A DNA stretch of 64,000 nt from Paenibacillus apiarius. GTDB lineage: Bacteria > Bacillota > Bacilli > Paenibacillales > Paenibacillaceae. The position numbers and the translations under genes were made by a program. The stretch spans positions 1,856,501 to 1,920,500 of the forward strand of contig NZ_JAFFHZ010000001.1 of assembly GCF_017052585.1 (NCBI RefSeq), written 5' to 3'. Below are positions 10,052 to 18,438 of the stretch, one piece after another. The notes beneath the pieces were generated by a model. The model was not told where the DNA came from, ran no database searches, and saw only the letters and a list, made by a program, of their open reading frames with translations. Position 1 is the first letter of the stretch, and each line of letters starts with the position of its first letter.

Positions 10052-10148
10052 GAAGAATTGCTCCTTTCTTTCCGATAAGACAGTTCTACTCTATTTGTCG
10101 GTAAGAAGGGGCCTTTTTTTTAGAAGAGATAGTTGAATCGTATAAAAA

Positions 10149-10185
10149 CAAAAAAGCCTTCCCCCGTATATTACGAGAAAAGGCT
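10149..10185 (-). terminator. Intrinsic terminator of metK
   Basis: A 13-bp stem (with G-T pairs) AGCCTTTTCTCGT / ACGGGGGAAGGCT, loop AATAT, followed by TTTTTTG on the minus strand, 16 bases past the metK stop. Confidence 0.88.
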
Positions 10186-10200
10186 CATCATTATATTTTA

Positions 10201-11400
10201 TTAAACTCCTGCTTGCTCACGCAACACTTCTGCTTTATCCGTACGCTCCCAAGGCAGATCGAGATCGTTGCGGCCGAAATGTCCATATGCAGCCGTTTGC
10301 TTGTATATCGGACGGCGCAGGTCAAGCATTTTAATAATTCCTGTTGGACGCAGGTCGAAGTTATTTTGAATGAGTTCCACTAATTTGTCCTGTTCCACTT
10401 TCCCCGTATCGTACGTATCAACGCTGATGGATACCGGGTTTGCTACGCCGATTGCATAAGCCAATTGGATTTCGCATTTGTCAGCCAAGCCCGCAGCTAC
10501 GATATTCTTCGCAACATAACGCGCTGCATAAGCTGCAGAACGGTCAACCTTCGTTGGATCCTTGCCGGAGAATGCGCCGCCGCCATGACGGGCATAACCG
10601 CCGTACGTATCCACAATAATTTTACGGCCTGTCAGACCGGCATCGCCTTGCGGTCCGCCGATAACGAAGCGGCCTGTCGGGTTGATGAAATACTTCGTAT
10701 TATCATCCAACCATTCGCTTGGAACGACCGGGGCAATGACCTGCTCTCTAATATCCTTTTGAATCTGTTCAAGCGAAGTATCTTCCGCATGTTGGGTAGA
10801 TACTACAATTGTATCGACACGAACTGGCTTTCCATCCATATATTCGATCGTCACTTGCGTCTTACCATCCGGACGGAGGTAAGGCAATGTGCCGTCTTTA
10901 CGCACTTCTGACAAGCGGCGCGCAATACGGTGAGACAGAGCGATCGGAAGCGGCATCAGTTCAGGTGTTTCATTTGTCGCAAAGCCGAACATTAAACCTT
11001 GGTCACCCGCACCAATGTTTTCCGTTTCCTGCTTCATATCCTCTGTGCGCGTTTCAATGGCTGCATTAACCCCTTGCGCAATATCAGGAGACTGTTCGTT
11101 AAGCGAGGTCAACACCGCACAGGTGTTATAGTCAAATCCATACTTCGCGCGCGTATACCCAATATCTTTAATGGTATTGCGTACGATAGACGGAATATCA
11201 ACATAATCCGCTTTCGTGCTAATTTCTCCGATAACCAGAACCAAGCCTGTAGCTACGGATACTTCACACGCGACCCGAGCATACGGGTCATTGGCCAAAA
11301 AGGCGTCCAACACCGCGTCCGAAATTTGGTCGCATATTTTATCCGGGTGTCCTTCTGTAACGGACTCGGATGTGAACAAGTGGCGTCCTTTCAATGACAT
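10201..11400 (-). CDS. metK: S-adenosylmethionine synthetase MetK
   Basis: A 399-residue enzyme of the usual length that makes S-adenosylmethionine from methionine and ATP in the cytoplasm. Family signatures are visible: the ATP-binding GHPDK at 17-21, the hexapeptide GAGDQG near 130, and [19 protein letters not shown] in the C-terminal third. ATG 11400 is preceded by GGTTAGGAGG. It is flanked by terminators, hence monocistronic. In many Firmicutes metK is controlled by an S-box (SAM-I) riboswitch; I do not find S-box core sequences in the leader, which instead has a promoter followed immediately by a terminator-like hairpin (11452-11484). Confidence 0.97.
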   Translation of the reverse strand: MSLKGRHLFTSESVTEGHPDKICDQISDAVLDAFLANDPYARVACEVSVATGLVLVIGEISTKADYVDIPSIVRNTIKDIGYTRAKYGFDYNTCAVLTSLNEQSPDIAQGVNAAIETRTEDMKQETENIGAGDQGLMFGFATNETPELMPLPIALSHRIARRLSEVRKDGTLPYLRPDGKTQVTIEYMDGKPVRVDTIVVSTQHAEDTSLEQIQKDIREQVIAPVVPSEWLDDNTKYFINPTGRFVIGGPQGDAGLTGRKIIVDTYGGYARHGGGAFSGKDPTKVDRSAAYAARYVAKNIVAAGLADKCEIQLAYAIGVANPVSISVDTYDTGKVEQDKLVELIQNNFDLRPTGIIKMLDLRRPIYKQTAAYGHFGRNDLDLPWERTDKAEVLREQAGV

Positions 11401-11451
11401 AGGACTCGACCTCCTAACCTTTATTATGGCTCTCCCGCGAGCAGCCTAAAC

Positions 11452-11484
11452 AAAAAAGTAACCTTTTCCACGATGGAAAAGGTT
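11452..11484 (-). terminator. Terminator-like hairpin in the metK leader (possible attenuator)
   Basis: A perfect 11-bp stem AACCTTTTCCA / TGGAAAAGGTT with a three-base loop, then AC-TTTTTT on the minus strand. It lies about 75 bases after the SASP stop and can end that transcript. It also lies downstream of a strong promoter (11507-11535) and upstream of metK, so metK transcription from that promoter must cross it. Confidence 0.8.
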
Positions 11485-11506
11485 GTATACCAGCCTTCGA
11501 AAAATC

Positions 11507-11535
11507 ATATTACTTTATTTGTCCGGTCCTGTCAA
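11507..11535 (-). promoter_or_regulatory. Candidate sigma-A promoter for metK
   Basis: TTGACA (11530-11535, perfect) and TAATAT (11507-11512, four of six matches) with a 17-base spacer. The start point would be near 11498, giving a leader of roughly 98 nt that contains the hairpin at 11452-11484. Confidence 0.65.
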
Positions 11536-11559
11536 TGAATGAAATGTAAGTTGGGCTTC

Positions 11560-11823
11560 CTATTTTTTCTGCAAAGCCTGTATAACTAATCGCTTCGTTA
11601 TTTCACCGCCAACGGAACCCGCGTCGCGCGAGGTCAGATGCCCCCAATCATCATGGTTGGTCGTCTGCTGCACCGGCAGACTGCCCAATTCTGCCGCAAA
11701 TTCAGTATTCATGCCGATGTGCACGCCATGCTGGGCGACAGGCAGACCCAACTCGGCCGCAATTTCATATTTAAGACGGTATAAGGCATCTTTGCTCGCT
11801 GGAACTAACGTTTTTTTACTCAC
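11560..11823 (-). CDS. Alpha/beta-type small acid-soluble spore protein
   Basis: An 87-residue protein with both SASP signatures: YEIAAELG (residues 19-26), which contains the germination-protease cleavage region, and GHLTSRDAGSVGGEITKRLV near residues 61-80, the DNA-binding helix region. SASPs coat spore DNA and protect it from UV and heat, and are degraded on germination. Start is GTG 11821-11823 behind AAGGAGGAGC. Expression in the forespore under sigma-G is expected for the family, but I could not assign a convincing sigma-G promoter. Which SASP paralogue it is cannot be told from here. Confidence 0.93.
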   Translation of the reverse strand: MSKKTLVPASKDALYRLKYEIAAELGLPVAQHGVHIGMNTEFAAELGSLPVQQTTNHDDWGHLTSRDAGSVGGEITKRLVIQALQKK

Positions 11824-11950
11824 GATAAAAGCTCCTCCTTAACATAAGTGCATGATGCTTATATTGTGCCTCATGATGAAGGAAAGGAGACACAGGAAAT
11901 GTTGCAAGTCCTGCCATCTGATGGGAGCCATTATGTTTCGTTAATCTCGC

Positions 11951-11985
11951 AAAAATAAATCCCCTCGTACGAGGGGACTTATTTA
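11951..11985 (-). terminator. Intrinsic terminator of the 857-aa protein gene
   Basis: A near-palindrome centred on CCCCTCGTACGAGGGG extended by AAATAA/TTATTT arms and followed by TTTTTG on the minus strand, five bases after the stop codon. Confidence 0.85.
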
Positions 11986-11989
11986 ATAA

Positions 11990-14563
11990 TCAATCGCGGC
12001 TATTGTTAATGTCTTTACTGTAAAATGATAACGCCTGATGAGCCAATCTCAGCTTGTGGCCTTGGAATTGGTCATAAATTGAGAGCATTACATTTCCGCT
12101 TTTCACATTATCAAAAAATGAACTGTCAAAACTAATCGTCTGTGTTTGATTTAAACCAACCTTAAGTTCGGACTCTAAAGCAACTTCTTTACTAAACGCA
12201 CGTCCGCTTGTGTCAGTTACCTCGAATACAAGCTTATGCTGGTATTCTCCCATATCATAAGACAAGTCACGATCCAAATGATAATTAAATTCTAGTCGAA
12301 GCGATGCGCCTGAAGCTTCGGCTTTAAGTTTGTTCATAGTTAATGTATAAGGGAACATCTCAATCTTCTCGATTGGCGTTTTGGATCCAGGCTGATAAGT
12401 TTGCAATTCCAATGCCACCGCATTTACATATCCGTTTGCTTCACCTTTTGGCGGAGTCAATTTTCCATCTGTGATGCCTTCACCGATAATAAGCTGCATA
12501 TCTGTTGTATATACTTTGTCAGGTATTCTAGCCCACAAGGTAACAATATTTTTCCCTTCAGGTCCTGTTTGATGATCGACTTGAATGATATTTGCTTTAA
12601 ATAGTTCACCATCTTTGGATTTGTAATATCCAACAATCTGCGAAAGATCAGTCGGACGTTTCTCCGCATTTTTCATTTCCAAGTCAGTGACAACCAGATT
12701 GGATGAAGTACCCGGATAAATCAGTGTTTCACGTGCTTTGATTTCAGCTTTTCTGCCAGCTGTCTTTAAATTATAGTCAGAACCGAACTTAACAACATCT
12801 AAATCTTCTATTTTACTAGAATTAGTAAACTGGATAAGTTCACTTGTTTCTTCGCCCAATTTCTCCATCAGCGCAATTTGTAGTTGGGTAAAGTCCAAAT
12901 AAGAAGGAACTTTAGTTACAATATACACATCCATTTCACTCTTTGGCCCAATAACTAATGAAGAATCGCTTTGAATCAGTTTTGTTTCACCGGTTGATTT
13001 TGCTGAATCAATCTTAAACATGCCTTCTAGTTTTGGAAGCTCCAACGTTTTGAATTCTTTGTTCCGCAACGTCAGCTTTGCCGATACAATATCGCCGTCC
13101 GTCCAAGGTAAACGTTGAATAGAAGACAGCGTAACACCGAACGTTCCTTTGCTGTTTGCGACCTGGAATTCCGATCCTTTGGCATTTTGTATAGAGATCA
13201 ATTCAGGCACTTCATACACAGCAACTGGGAAGCTGTACTGGTTATCGTTTTTGTTAGACTGATTTGTACCTTCAGCCGGGCTTGTTCCATTTTCCGAAGG
13301 TGTATTCATATGAAGTTTTAAATGACCTGTGCCGGAAGCTGTCGGAATAGTCGCATTTAATTTAAATGATTTGCTTTCAGCAGGCTGAAGTGTCACTTTT
13401 TCAAACATCTTATTAGAGATAGGGAATATCTCACCTTTATCCGCATGAATCGTAAATTCATATTTAGGCAAGGTAATCGGCTGATTTCCAATATTCTTAA
13501 TCTCAAACGTTAAAGAAACGTCGCTGTTATCATAGCTCTGCGTTATCCATCCCGTTTGAATACGTGTTTCCAGCTTCGTATTTTCAACTTTTATAATCTT
13601 TTCCTTATATTGTTGAGTAACCAAGTCTTTCGAATTGGCCATTGGCAGTTGCAGTGTAGCTACGGCATAATTGATTTTATCTGTCTCTGATTTGGCAGAT
13701 ACATCTTCTTGAATAATTTGCAGCTCCAGCTTATCCAATTTTACGGAAGTGGGAATTTTCGTCATCAAGTTTAATGTCTTCTTATCTTTTGGCTGTATTT
13801 TATAATCAACACTAGAACTATCCAATGCTAAAGGATAGTTCGCGCCATTGTTCGCACGAATAGAAAATTTTAATTTTGGATCCTCCAAAACCTTATATCC
13901 GATATTTTCCAACGATACGTTTAGATTAACCATATTGTAACCATCGGATGGGAACATTAACATTTGTTCCACTTTCGAATTGAGCGGTATATCGTTAATC
14001 CGAATTTTTCTAGCCTGATTAGTCGGAGTTGTTATGGAATACGAAGCTGGAATCGAAAAATGTCCAATTTGGTTTTCAAACCCTGGCTTGCTGAAATCCC
14101 ATTTAATGATTTGAAAGAACAAATCATTAACTTTAACATTTTTACCCAATTTTGCATAGTAAGTCACATTCATCTGAGATTGAGGAGCAATATTTTTCTT
14201 GTCCTTGTCTTTGCTAATCATATTTACAGAATAGATAGTTCCGCTTTTGGATTTTACTTTCGTCCAATAATCAAGTAACGAAATGCTCTTCGTATCATTG
14301 TTGTAGTAAGTAAGTGTGTACGTTAATACATTGCCGTCATCTTGGGTTAAAATATTCAGATCCGTCAGCTTGACGAAGCTTTTTCCAGTAAGTTTAACTG
14401 GCGATAATTTATCTAATGTATGTACGGCGGGTTGAGCTTGCTTGGTAGCTGCCGGTTTAGAAGCAGTCTGTTTTGCGGCCGGTGCTGCTTCTGCCAAATA
14501 ACCGGTTTGTCCCAGTACCACTGCAAGCGCCAAAAATGCAGCTAATGTTTTGCCTTTTCTCAA
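11990..14563 (-). CDS. Large secreted beta-rich protein of unknown function
   Basis: An 857-residue protein with an N-terminal signal peptide (KTLAAFLALAVVLGQTGYLAEAAPAA) and an Ala/Lys/Pro-rich linker. The rest is a series of about five beta-sandwich-like modules of 130-150 residues with recurring patterns such as VFEVTD, LKNIGNQPITLPKYEF and LTLRNKEFKTLELPKL, reminiscent of CARDB/telokin-like Ig folds. No SLH domain, LPXTG motif or lipobox is visible, so its attachment to the cell is unclear. GGAGG lies seven bases before TTG 14563, which I take as the start; the ATG five codons upstream would overlap that ribosome binding site. It is directly downstream of the S-layer gene but separated by a terminator. 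I do not recognise a named family. Confidence 0.82.
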   Translation of the reverse strand: MRKGKTLAAFLALAVVLGQTGYLAEAAPAAKQTASKPAATKQAQPAVHTLDKLSPVKLTGKSFVKLTDLNILTQDDGNVLTYTLTYYNNDTKSISLLDYWTKVKSKSGTIYSVNMISKDKDKKNIAPQSQMNVTYYAKLGKNVKVNDLFFQIIKWDFSKPGFENQIGHFSIPASYSITTPTNQARKIRINDIPLNSKVEQMLMFPSDGYNMVNLNVSLENIGYKVLEDPKLKFSIRANNGANYPLALDSSSVDYKIQPKDKKTLNLMTKIPTSVKLDKLELQIIQEDVSAKSETDKINYAVATLQLPMANSKDLVTQQYKEKIIKVENTKLETRIQTGWITQSYDNSDVSLTFEIKNIGNQPITLPKYEFTIHADKGEIFPISNKMFEKVTLQPAESKSFKLNATIPTASGTGHLKLHMNTPSENGTSPAEGTNQSNKNDNQYSFPVAVYEVPELISIQNAKGSEFQVANSKGTFGVTLSSIQRLPWTDGDIVSAKLTLRNKEFKTLELPKLEGMFKIDSAKSTGETKLIQSDSSLVIGPKSEMDVYIVTKVPSYLDFTQLQIALMEKLGEETSELIQFTNSSKIEDLDVVKFGSDYNLKTAGRKAEIKARETLIYPGTSSNLVVTDLEMKNAEKRPTDLSQIVGYYKSKDGELFKANIIQVDHQTGPEGKNIVTLWARIPDKVYTTDMQLIIGEGITDGKLTPPKGEANGYVNAVALELQTYQPGSKTPIEKIEMFPYTLTMNKLKAEASGASLRLEFNYHLDRDLSYDMGEYQHKLVFEVTDTSGRAFSKEVALESELKVGLNQTQTISFDSSFFDNVKSGNVMLSIYDQFQGHKLRLAHQALSFYSKDINNSRD

Positions 14564-14667
14564 TGGTATTCCTCCCATTTCGCTTGATTTGCCTATACCT
14601 TATTAAACGCTGATGATTGCTAGAAAGTTTCGGATTTTAGCAAATTGAGAGGGTTAAAGTTTTGTCA

Positions 14668-14700
14668 TAAAAAAAGAAAGCCCCTTTCGAGGGGCTTTCT
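14668..14700 (-). terminator. Strong intrinsic terminator of the S-layer gene
   Basis: A perfect 10-bp stem AGAAAGCCCC / GGGGCTTTCT with a six-base loop and TTTTTTT on the minus strand, about 12 bases after the stop codon. Confidence 0.95.
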
Positions 14701-14712
14701 AGCTACTCAATA

Positions 14713-17700
14713 TTATTCAGAAATGCGATCGAATTGAGCTGCCAATTGAATTTCTTTCAAAGCGTTACCAGCGATGTCTCTGATAACTTTAATGGTACCT
14801 GTGTTGTCATAGCTCAAGCGAACAACGGTAGTATCTTTCAATGTAACGCCTGCTGGAAGTTTAAATTCGATTTCAAACGAATCTTTTGCTCCGTCTGCCG
14901 TGGTAGCAGGTTTCACATGATTAATAGTAGCTTTTTGCTCTGTCGAACCTTTTTCCTGAAGTTCTACTTTGAACAAGTTTTTGTAGTACTCAGTAAGCTT
15001 GTCGCCCTGAGCAAATTCAGTGTAAACTTTCGCGTCCACTTTTACAGTCATTTTGTAAGTTGCATCAGTTACACTAACTTTCGAAACGCTAAACGAAGTA
15101 GCTTCTGGGTTGATTTCGTCCGTAATAGCAACGTTAATCGCACCAATAGTGTTTCCAAAAGTATCTTGAGAATAACGATTAGCTGCTGTTTCCAAGTAAG
15201 CCTTCTCCAGACCCGCTGGCAGCTTATTATTGTCAGTAAACTTCAAGTACAACACGTCTTTATTATCGCTCAAACGATAATCGTTAGGACGATATGTGTT
15301 ACTTCCTTGTACTACTTTAAAGTCGCCTACATCAACTTTGCTCAGCTTACCCGTAAGTTCAACTTTCAACTCTTCACGGGAGCTTGCAGTAGCTACAGAT
15401 GCATTTACTTTGTCTTCAGAGACATCCTTAATTGTAATTGTGTAATTGTCGCCTTCTTTAAAGAAGTCGCCATCGATGTCTTTAACCAAACGAGCTTCGA
15501 TTGGTGTTACATAGACAGTGTTGCCATCTGCATCCACTACCGGTTTTCCGTTAGCATCAGTTTTAACATTTCTGTAACCGTCTTTGAAGACGATTTGGTT
15601 GCGTTCGGAAGTCAAGAACGTACCGCGTTTTGCTCTGATACGAACTGTATCCGATTGAATCAATTCTGGATCTTCGAAATCACCGCTCAAAGATTTGCCA
15701 GCAATTGTATATTTCGCCTTGACAAGGGCGTTTCCGTCCCCATCAGTTTTAACTGCTTTAGGGAACTGCACATAAAGGTTATCATCGTTGGAATCTTGAG
15801 ATACCCAAGCGCGAGCTGCACTATTCACTGCATCAGCATTGAAAGTTTGGGAGTATGGAAGCATTGTGTTGGATACATAAGCCGTGTCTTTCACACCGCT
15901 AACTTCCAACGTATAGTCGCCGCTATCCAATTTTTTCATCAAATCAATTTCAACCGTCTTCTTCTCTTCATTATAAGTCGGTTTCATGATAGGATGACCA
16001 GTTTTAGACTCAAGACCAGTGTGGGTGAAAGTCTTGCCGTCTTTGTCTTTCAACACATAATTGTTTTTGTCTTCAGCGGATGCTCTATCCAGCTTTTTGC
16101 TGAAAGTGAGGACCAGTTTATGGTCGTTTTGCTTCACTTCCACTTTTTCAATTTCTGGACGTTCAGAATCCAAAGAAGGATTTACTTTTGCAGTACGATT
16201 AGCTTTGTTGTCGCTGTAATCTTTAACGCCATCGATGTAAATCGTGTTTTCACCCATGTTCAAAGCTTTATCTTTGCTGAATTTCACAGTCACTTTGTTA
16301 TCTTTGTACGTAACAACGCCTGTGTTGTTGGAATTTCCATGGTAGATTTTGTCAACCGATTTAACTGTTTCGTTAAATTCGATTTCCAATTCCATAGGAT
16401 CTTTTGCTGTGACACCAACCACTTCAGGTGCAGTTGTGTCTTCAGCTACCGTAAACGTATTTTCAACTGGAGCAATTTTAAGACCAGAGAAGTCTTCGAT
16501 GTTGCTAACAGTGATTTTGTGCTCGCCTACGGACAAATCAGTGCTAACGATAGCTACGTTAGGATAGATATAAGTTACGTTAGCGCCAACTGTTTTACCG
16601 TCAACTTTGTAGTTGCTGGAAGAATAAACACCTGACTTCTTCACAGGCTCAGAGAATACAACCTTGAATGCTTTCGTACCCAAGCCCACTACTTCTTTAA
16701 CTTCAGGAGTTTGTACGTCAACTGGAGTGAATTTGATTGTTTGTTCAAATTTCTTGGATTTATCCTCGTTTTGAACACCTTTTACTTTCAACTCAGTTTC
16801 TTTTTGATTCTTCATAGTAGAAGAGTCTGCTTCTTCAAGCAAGATTGTTGCCGTACGGTTGTCGGAAGACAACGTAACAGTATCAATCTTTCTGTCTTTA
16901 ACTTCGTAATTTTCTTTTCTTTCAGCGGATCTCTTGTCAACCGAACCGTCGAATTTAACAACAACTTCTTTCAGGTTTTCAGCTGTAACGGACTCAACTT
17001 TTTGAGCCGAAGTGATAACATGAGTAACTTTGTGAGTGTACTCTTTGTTATTGTAAGTGAACTTCACTTCAGTTTCCTTGTTTGGCTCAAGAGCTTTTTC
17101 AAGTTCAACTTTCACAACTTCCTTGTCGGACATTGTGAATTCGATGTGCTTGCTGTCGACTACTTTGTAGGACTCAACTTTTGGTCCTTTCAGAAGTTGG
17201 TCAGCCGCATAAGCTGCTTCAACCAATTGAGTGCGAGTTGCGTTCGCTTTAGGGTTTGCATCCTTAGCGATCAAACCAGCATCAACTGCTGCTTGGAAAT
17301 AATCTTTCGCCCAAGCGGAAGCGTTGTTTTGGGAATCTTTAGGCATTGGCAATTTCAAAGCTTCAACCAAAGTTTTTGCTGTTTCTTCAACAGTGATTTT
17401 GCCGTTGAAGTCGAACAATTTCTTAGTCAAATCTTTACCTTGCATCAAGCCTTCAGCAGTTACTGCTTCGATGAAAGGAGCAGCCCAGTTCTTTGGACCG
17501 TAGTTTTTGTCGTTGTAGGAGTACACGCCGTGTACTTCTTTCAAACCGAACAATTTAACAACTACTTTAGCAAACTCAGCGCGAGTCATATCTTTATCAA
17601 GACCAGCGGTTCCGTCTGGATAGCCGTTAAATACCTCTTGTTGTTTCAATGCGTCGAATTTTTCTTGTGTCGTCTTAGCTTCGTCAGCACCGAATGCTAC

Positions 17701-17760
17701 GTTAGCGAACATGGAGAACGCCATAGCAACGGAAAGAAGCAGGGCCAATCTTTTCTTCAT
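14713..17760 (-). CDS. spaA: S-layer protein, SpaA-like, with three N-terminal SLH domains
   Basis: A 1015-residue precursor (from ATG 17760) with a clear signal peptide ending near VAFGADEA (residue 25). Three SLH domains follow with motifs TRAE (59-62), TVEE (123-126) and TRTQ (175-178); this triple is the one I recall from Paenibacillus alvei SpaA, hence the symbol. The remaining 820 residues are Big/Ig-like modules that would form the crystalline array. The sequence is rich in Lys, Asp, Thr and Val and has one Cys-free appearance, typical of S-layers. Codon use is strongly biased (few TTA, CTA or TCA codons), which leaves long open frames on the opposite strand. GAGGAGGAG lies upstream of this ATG. 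A second in-frame ATG at 17838 also has a strong ribosome site (see findings). Confidence 0.88.
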   Translation of the reverse strand: MKKRLALLLSVAMAFSMFANVAFGADEAKTTQEKFDALKQQEVFNGYPDGTAGLDKDMTRAEFAKVVVKLFGLKEVHGVYSYNDKNYGPKNWAAPFIEAVTAEGLMQGKDLTKKLFDFNGKITVEETAKTLVEALKLPMPKDSQNNASAWAKDYFQAAVDAGLIAKDANPKANATRTQLVEAAYAADQLLKGPKVESYKVVDSKHIEFTMSDKEVVKVELEKALEPNKETEVKFTYNNKEYTHKVTHVITSAQKVESVTAENLKEVVVKFDGSVDKRSAERKENYEVKDRKIDTVTLSSDNRTATILLEEADSSTMKNQKETELKVKGVQNEDKSKKFEQTIKFTPVDVQTPEVKEVVGLGTKAFKVVFSEPVKKSGVYSSSNYKVDGKTVGANVTYIYPNVAIVSTDLSVGEHKITVSNIEDFSGLKIAPVENTFTVAEDTTAPEVVGVTAKDPMELEIEFNETVKSVDKIYHGNSNNTGVVTYKDNKVTVKFSKDKALNMGENTIYIDGVKDYSDNKANRTAKVNPSLDSERPEIEKVEVKQNDHKLVLTFSKKLDRASAEDKNNYVLKDKDGKTFTHTGLESKTGHPIMKPTYNEEKKTVEIDLMKKLDSGDYTLEVSGVKDTAYVSNTMLPYSQTFNADAVNSAARAWVSQDSNDDNLYVQFPKAVKTDGDGNALVKAKYTIAGKSLSGDFEDPELIQSDTVRIRAKRGTFLTSERNQIVFKDGYRNVKTDANGKPVVDADGNTVYVTPIEARLVKDIDGDFFKEGDNYTITIKDVSEDKVNASVATASSREELKVELTGKLSKVDVGDFKVVQGSNTYRPNDYRLSDNKDVLYLKFTDNNKLPAGLEKAYLETAANRYSQDTFGNTIGAINVAITDEINPEATSFSVSKVSVTDATYKMTVKVDAKVYTEFAQGDKLTEYYKNLFKVELQEKGSTEQKATINHVKPATTADGAKDSFEIEFKLPAGVTLKDTTVVRLSYDNTGTIKVIRDIAGNALKEIQLAAQFDRISE

Positions 17761-17835
17761 AACCTTTTTTTCTCCTCCTCTAAATTGCTTCGTTTGTTGA
17801 GATTCTTGCGTAGAAGTTTGATAGCTCATTTCCCT

Positions 17836-17856
17836 CATTCGCCGATTCACCCCCTT
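17836..17856 (-). promoter_or_regulatory. Upstream in-frame translation start of the S-layer gene
   Basis: ATG 17836-17838, 26 codons before the signal-peptide ATG and in frame with it, preceded by AAGGGGGTGA (17847-17856), a near-complete anti-16S match. Use of this start would add a hydrophilic 26-residue extension before the signal peptide. Confidence 0.5.
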
Positions 17857-17977
17857 CCCAGAGTAAGAGCGAAATGTATTCAAAAAAGAAGTCTGTAACA
17901 CAAGGACATGCCACAGAAACTAGTAATCAAAATAAGAACAGATGAAAATAAATAGAAATACTCATACCACTTTAGAC

Positions 17978-18006
17978 ATTATACAATGACAAACGCCTAG
18001 CGTAAA
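17978..18006 (-). promoter_or_regulatory. Candidate proximal promoter of the S-layer gene
   Basis: TTTACG (18001-18006) and a perfect TATAAT (17978-17983) with a 17-base spacer. Start point about 17971, giving a leader of about 210 nt. Confidence 0.55.
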
Positions 18007-18245
18007 GCATATTTTTGTGAAATACAGGGAACAATAAAGAATTTAACCACTGTTTTCGACTTCATCATATTAAACGCACCACTTCGCAAAAAGTTGCGCT
18101 CTCGGTGAAAAAATAAAATATTTTTTCGCAGATTCCCTCATACCCACAGAAACGTTGCATTTACACAAGCATTTGCTTGCTTCTGCTATACATTTTGCTA
18201 TACCATCCGACATCGATTATGTATGCATCAGCGACTACAAACCAT

Positions 18246-18274
18246 AGTATAGCGTCCCTAACCTATTCCGTCAC
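18246..18274 (-). promoter_or_regulatory. Candidate distal promoter of the S-layer gene
   Basis: GTGACG (18269-18274) and TATACT (18246-18251), spacer 17. If used with the proximal promoter it gives tandem promoters and a leader of about 480 nt, an arrangement known for other S-layer genes. Confidence 0.4.
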
Positions 18275-18361
18275 GCACTAATGTTTACCAACCCGTTACA
18301 ATAAACCCACCAATATGAATTTCATACATCGCCTCACAATATTGGAAGTGGACGGCTGGCA

Positions 18362-18394
18362 TATAAAGAAGAGCCGAGTCACAGTTCGGCTCTT
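18362..18394 (-). terminator. Terminator of the 1212-aa SLH protein gene
   Basis: A 9-bp stem AAGAGCCGA / TCGGCTCTT followed by CTTTATAT on the minus strand, 45 bases past the stop. The T-run is imperfect. Confidence 0.75.
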
Positions 18395-18438
18395 CTCTTC
18401 AATACCCGCGTTATATAGAAGTAAAACAGAAAGCAATA

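Larger units (their letters stand above)
17857..18361 (-). other. Long AT-rich leader and promoter region of the S-layer gene
   Basis: About 500 bases without a gene. It holds the two promoter candidates listed and several short A/T tracts; no riboswitch core was recognised. Confidence 0.6.

Noticed and set aside
11401-11510. S-box (SAM-I) or T-box riboswitch upstream of metK
   Set aside because: None of the SAM-I core sequences, kink-turn or T-box TGG-containing bulge could be found; only the short hairpin remains.
14734-17898. Two very long open frames (633 and 395 codons) on the plus strand opposite the S-layer gene
   Set aside because: They arise because the S-layer gene avoids TTA, CTA and TCA codons, so stops are missing in the antisense frame. 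Their translations are Phe/Cys/Ser-rich and have no ribosome sites or domains.
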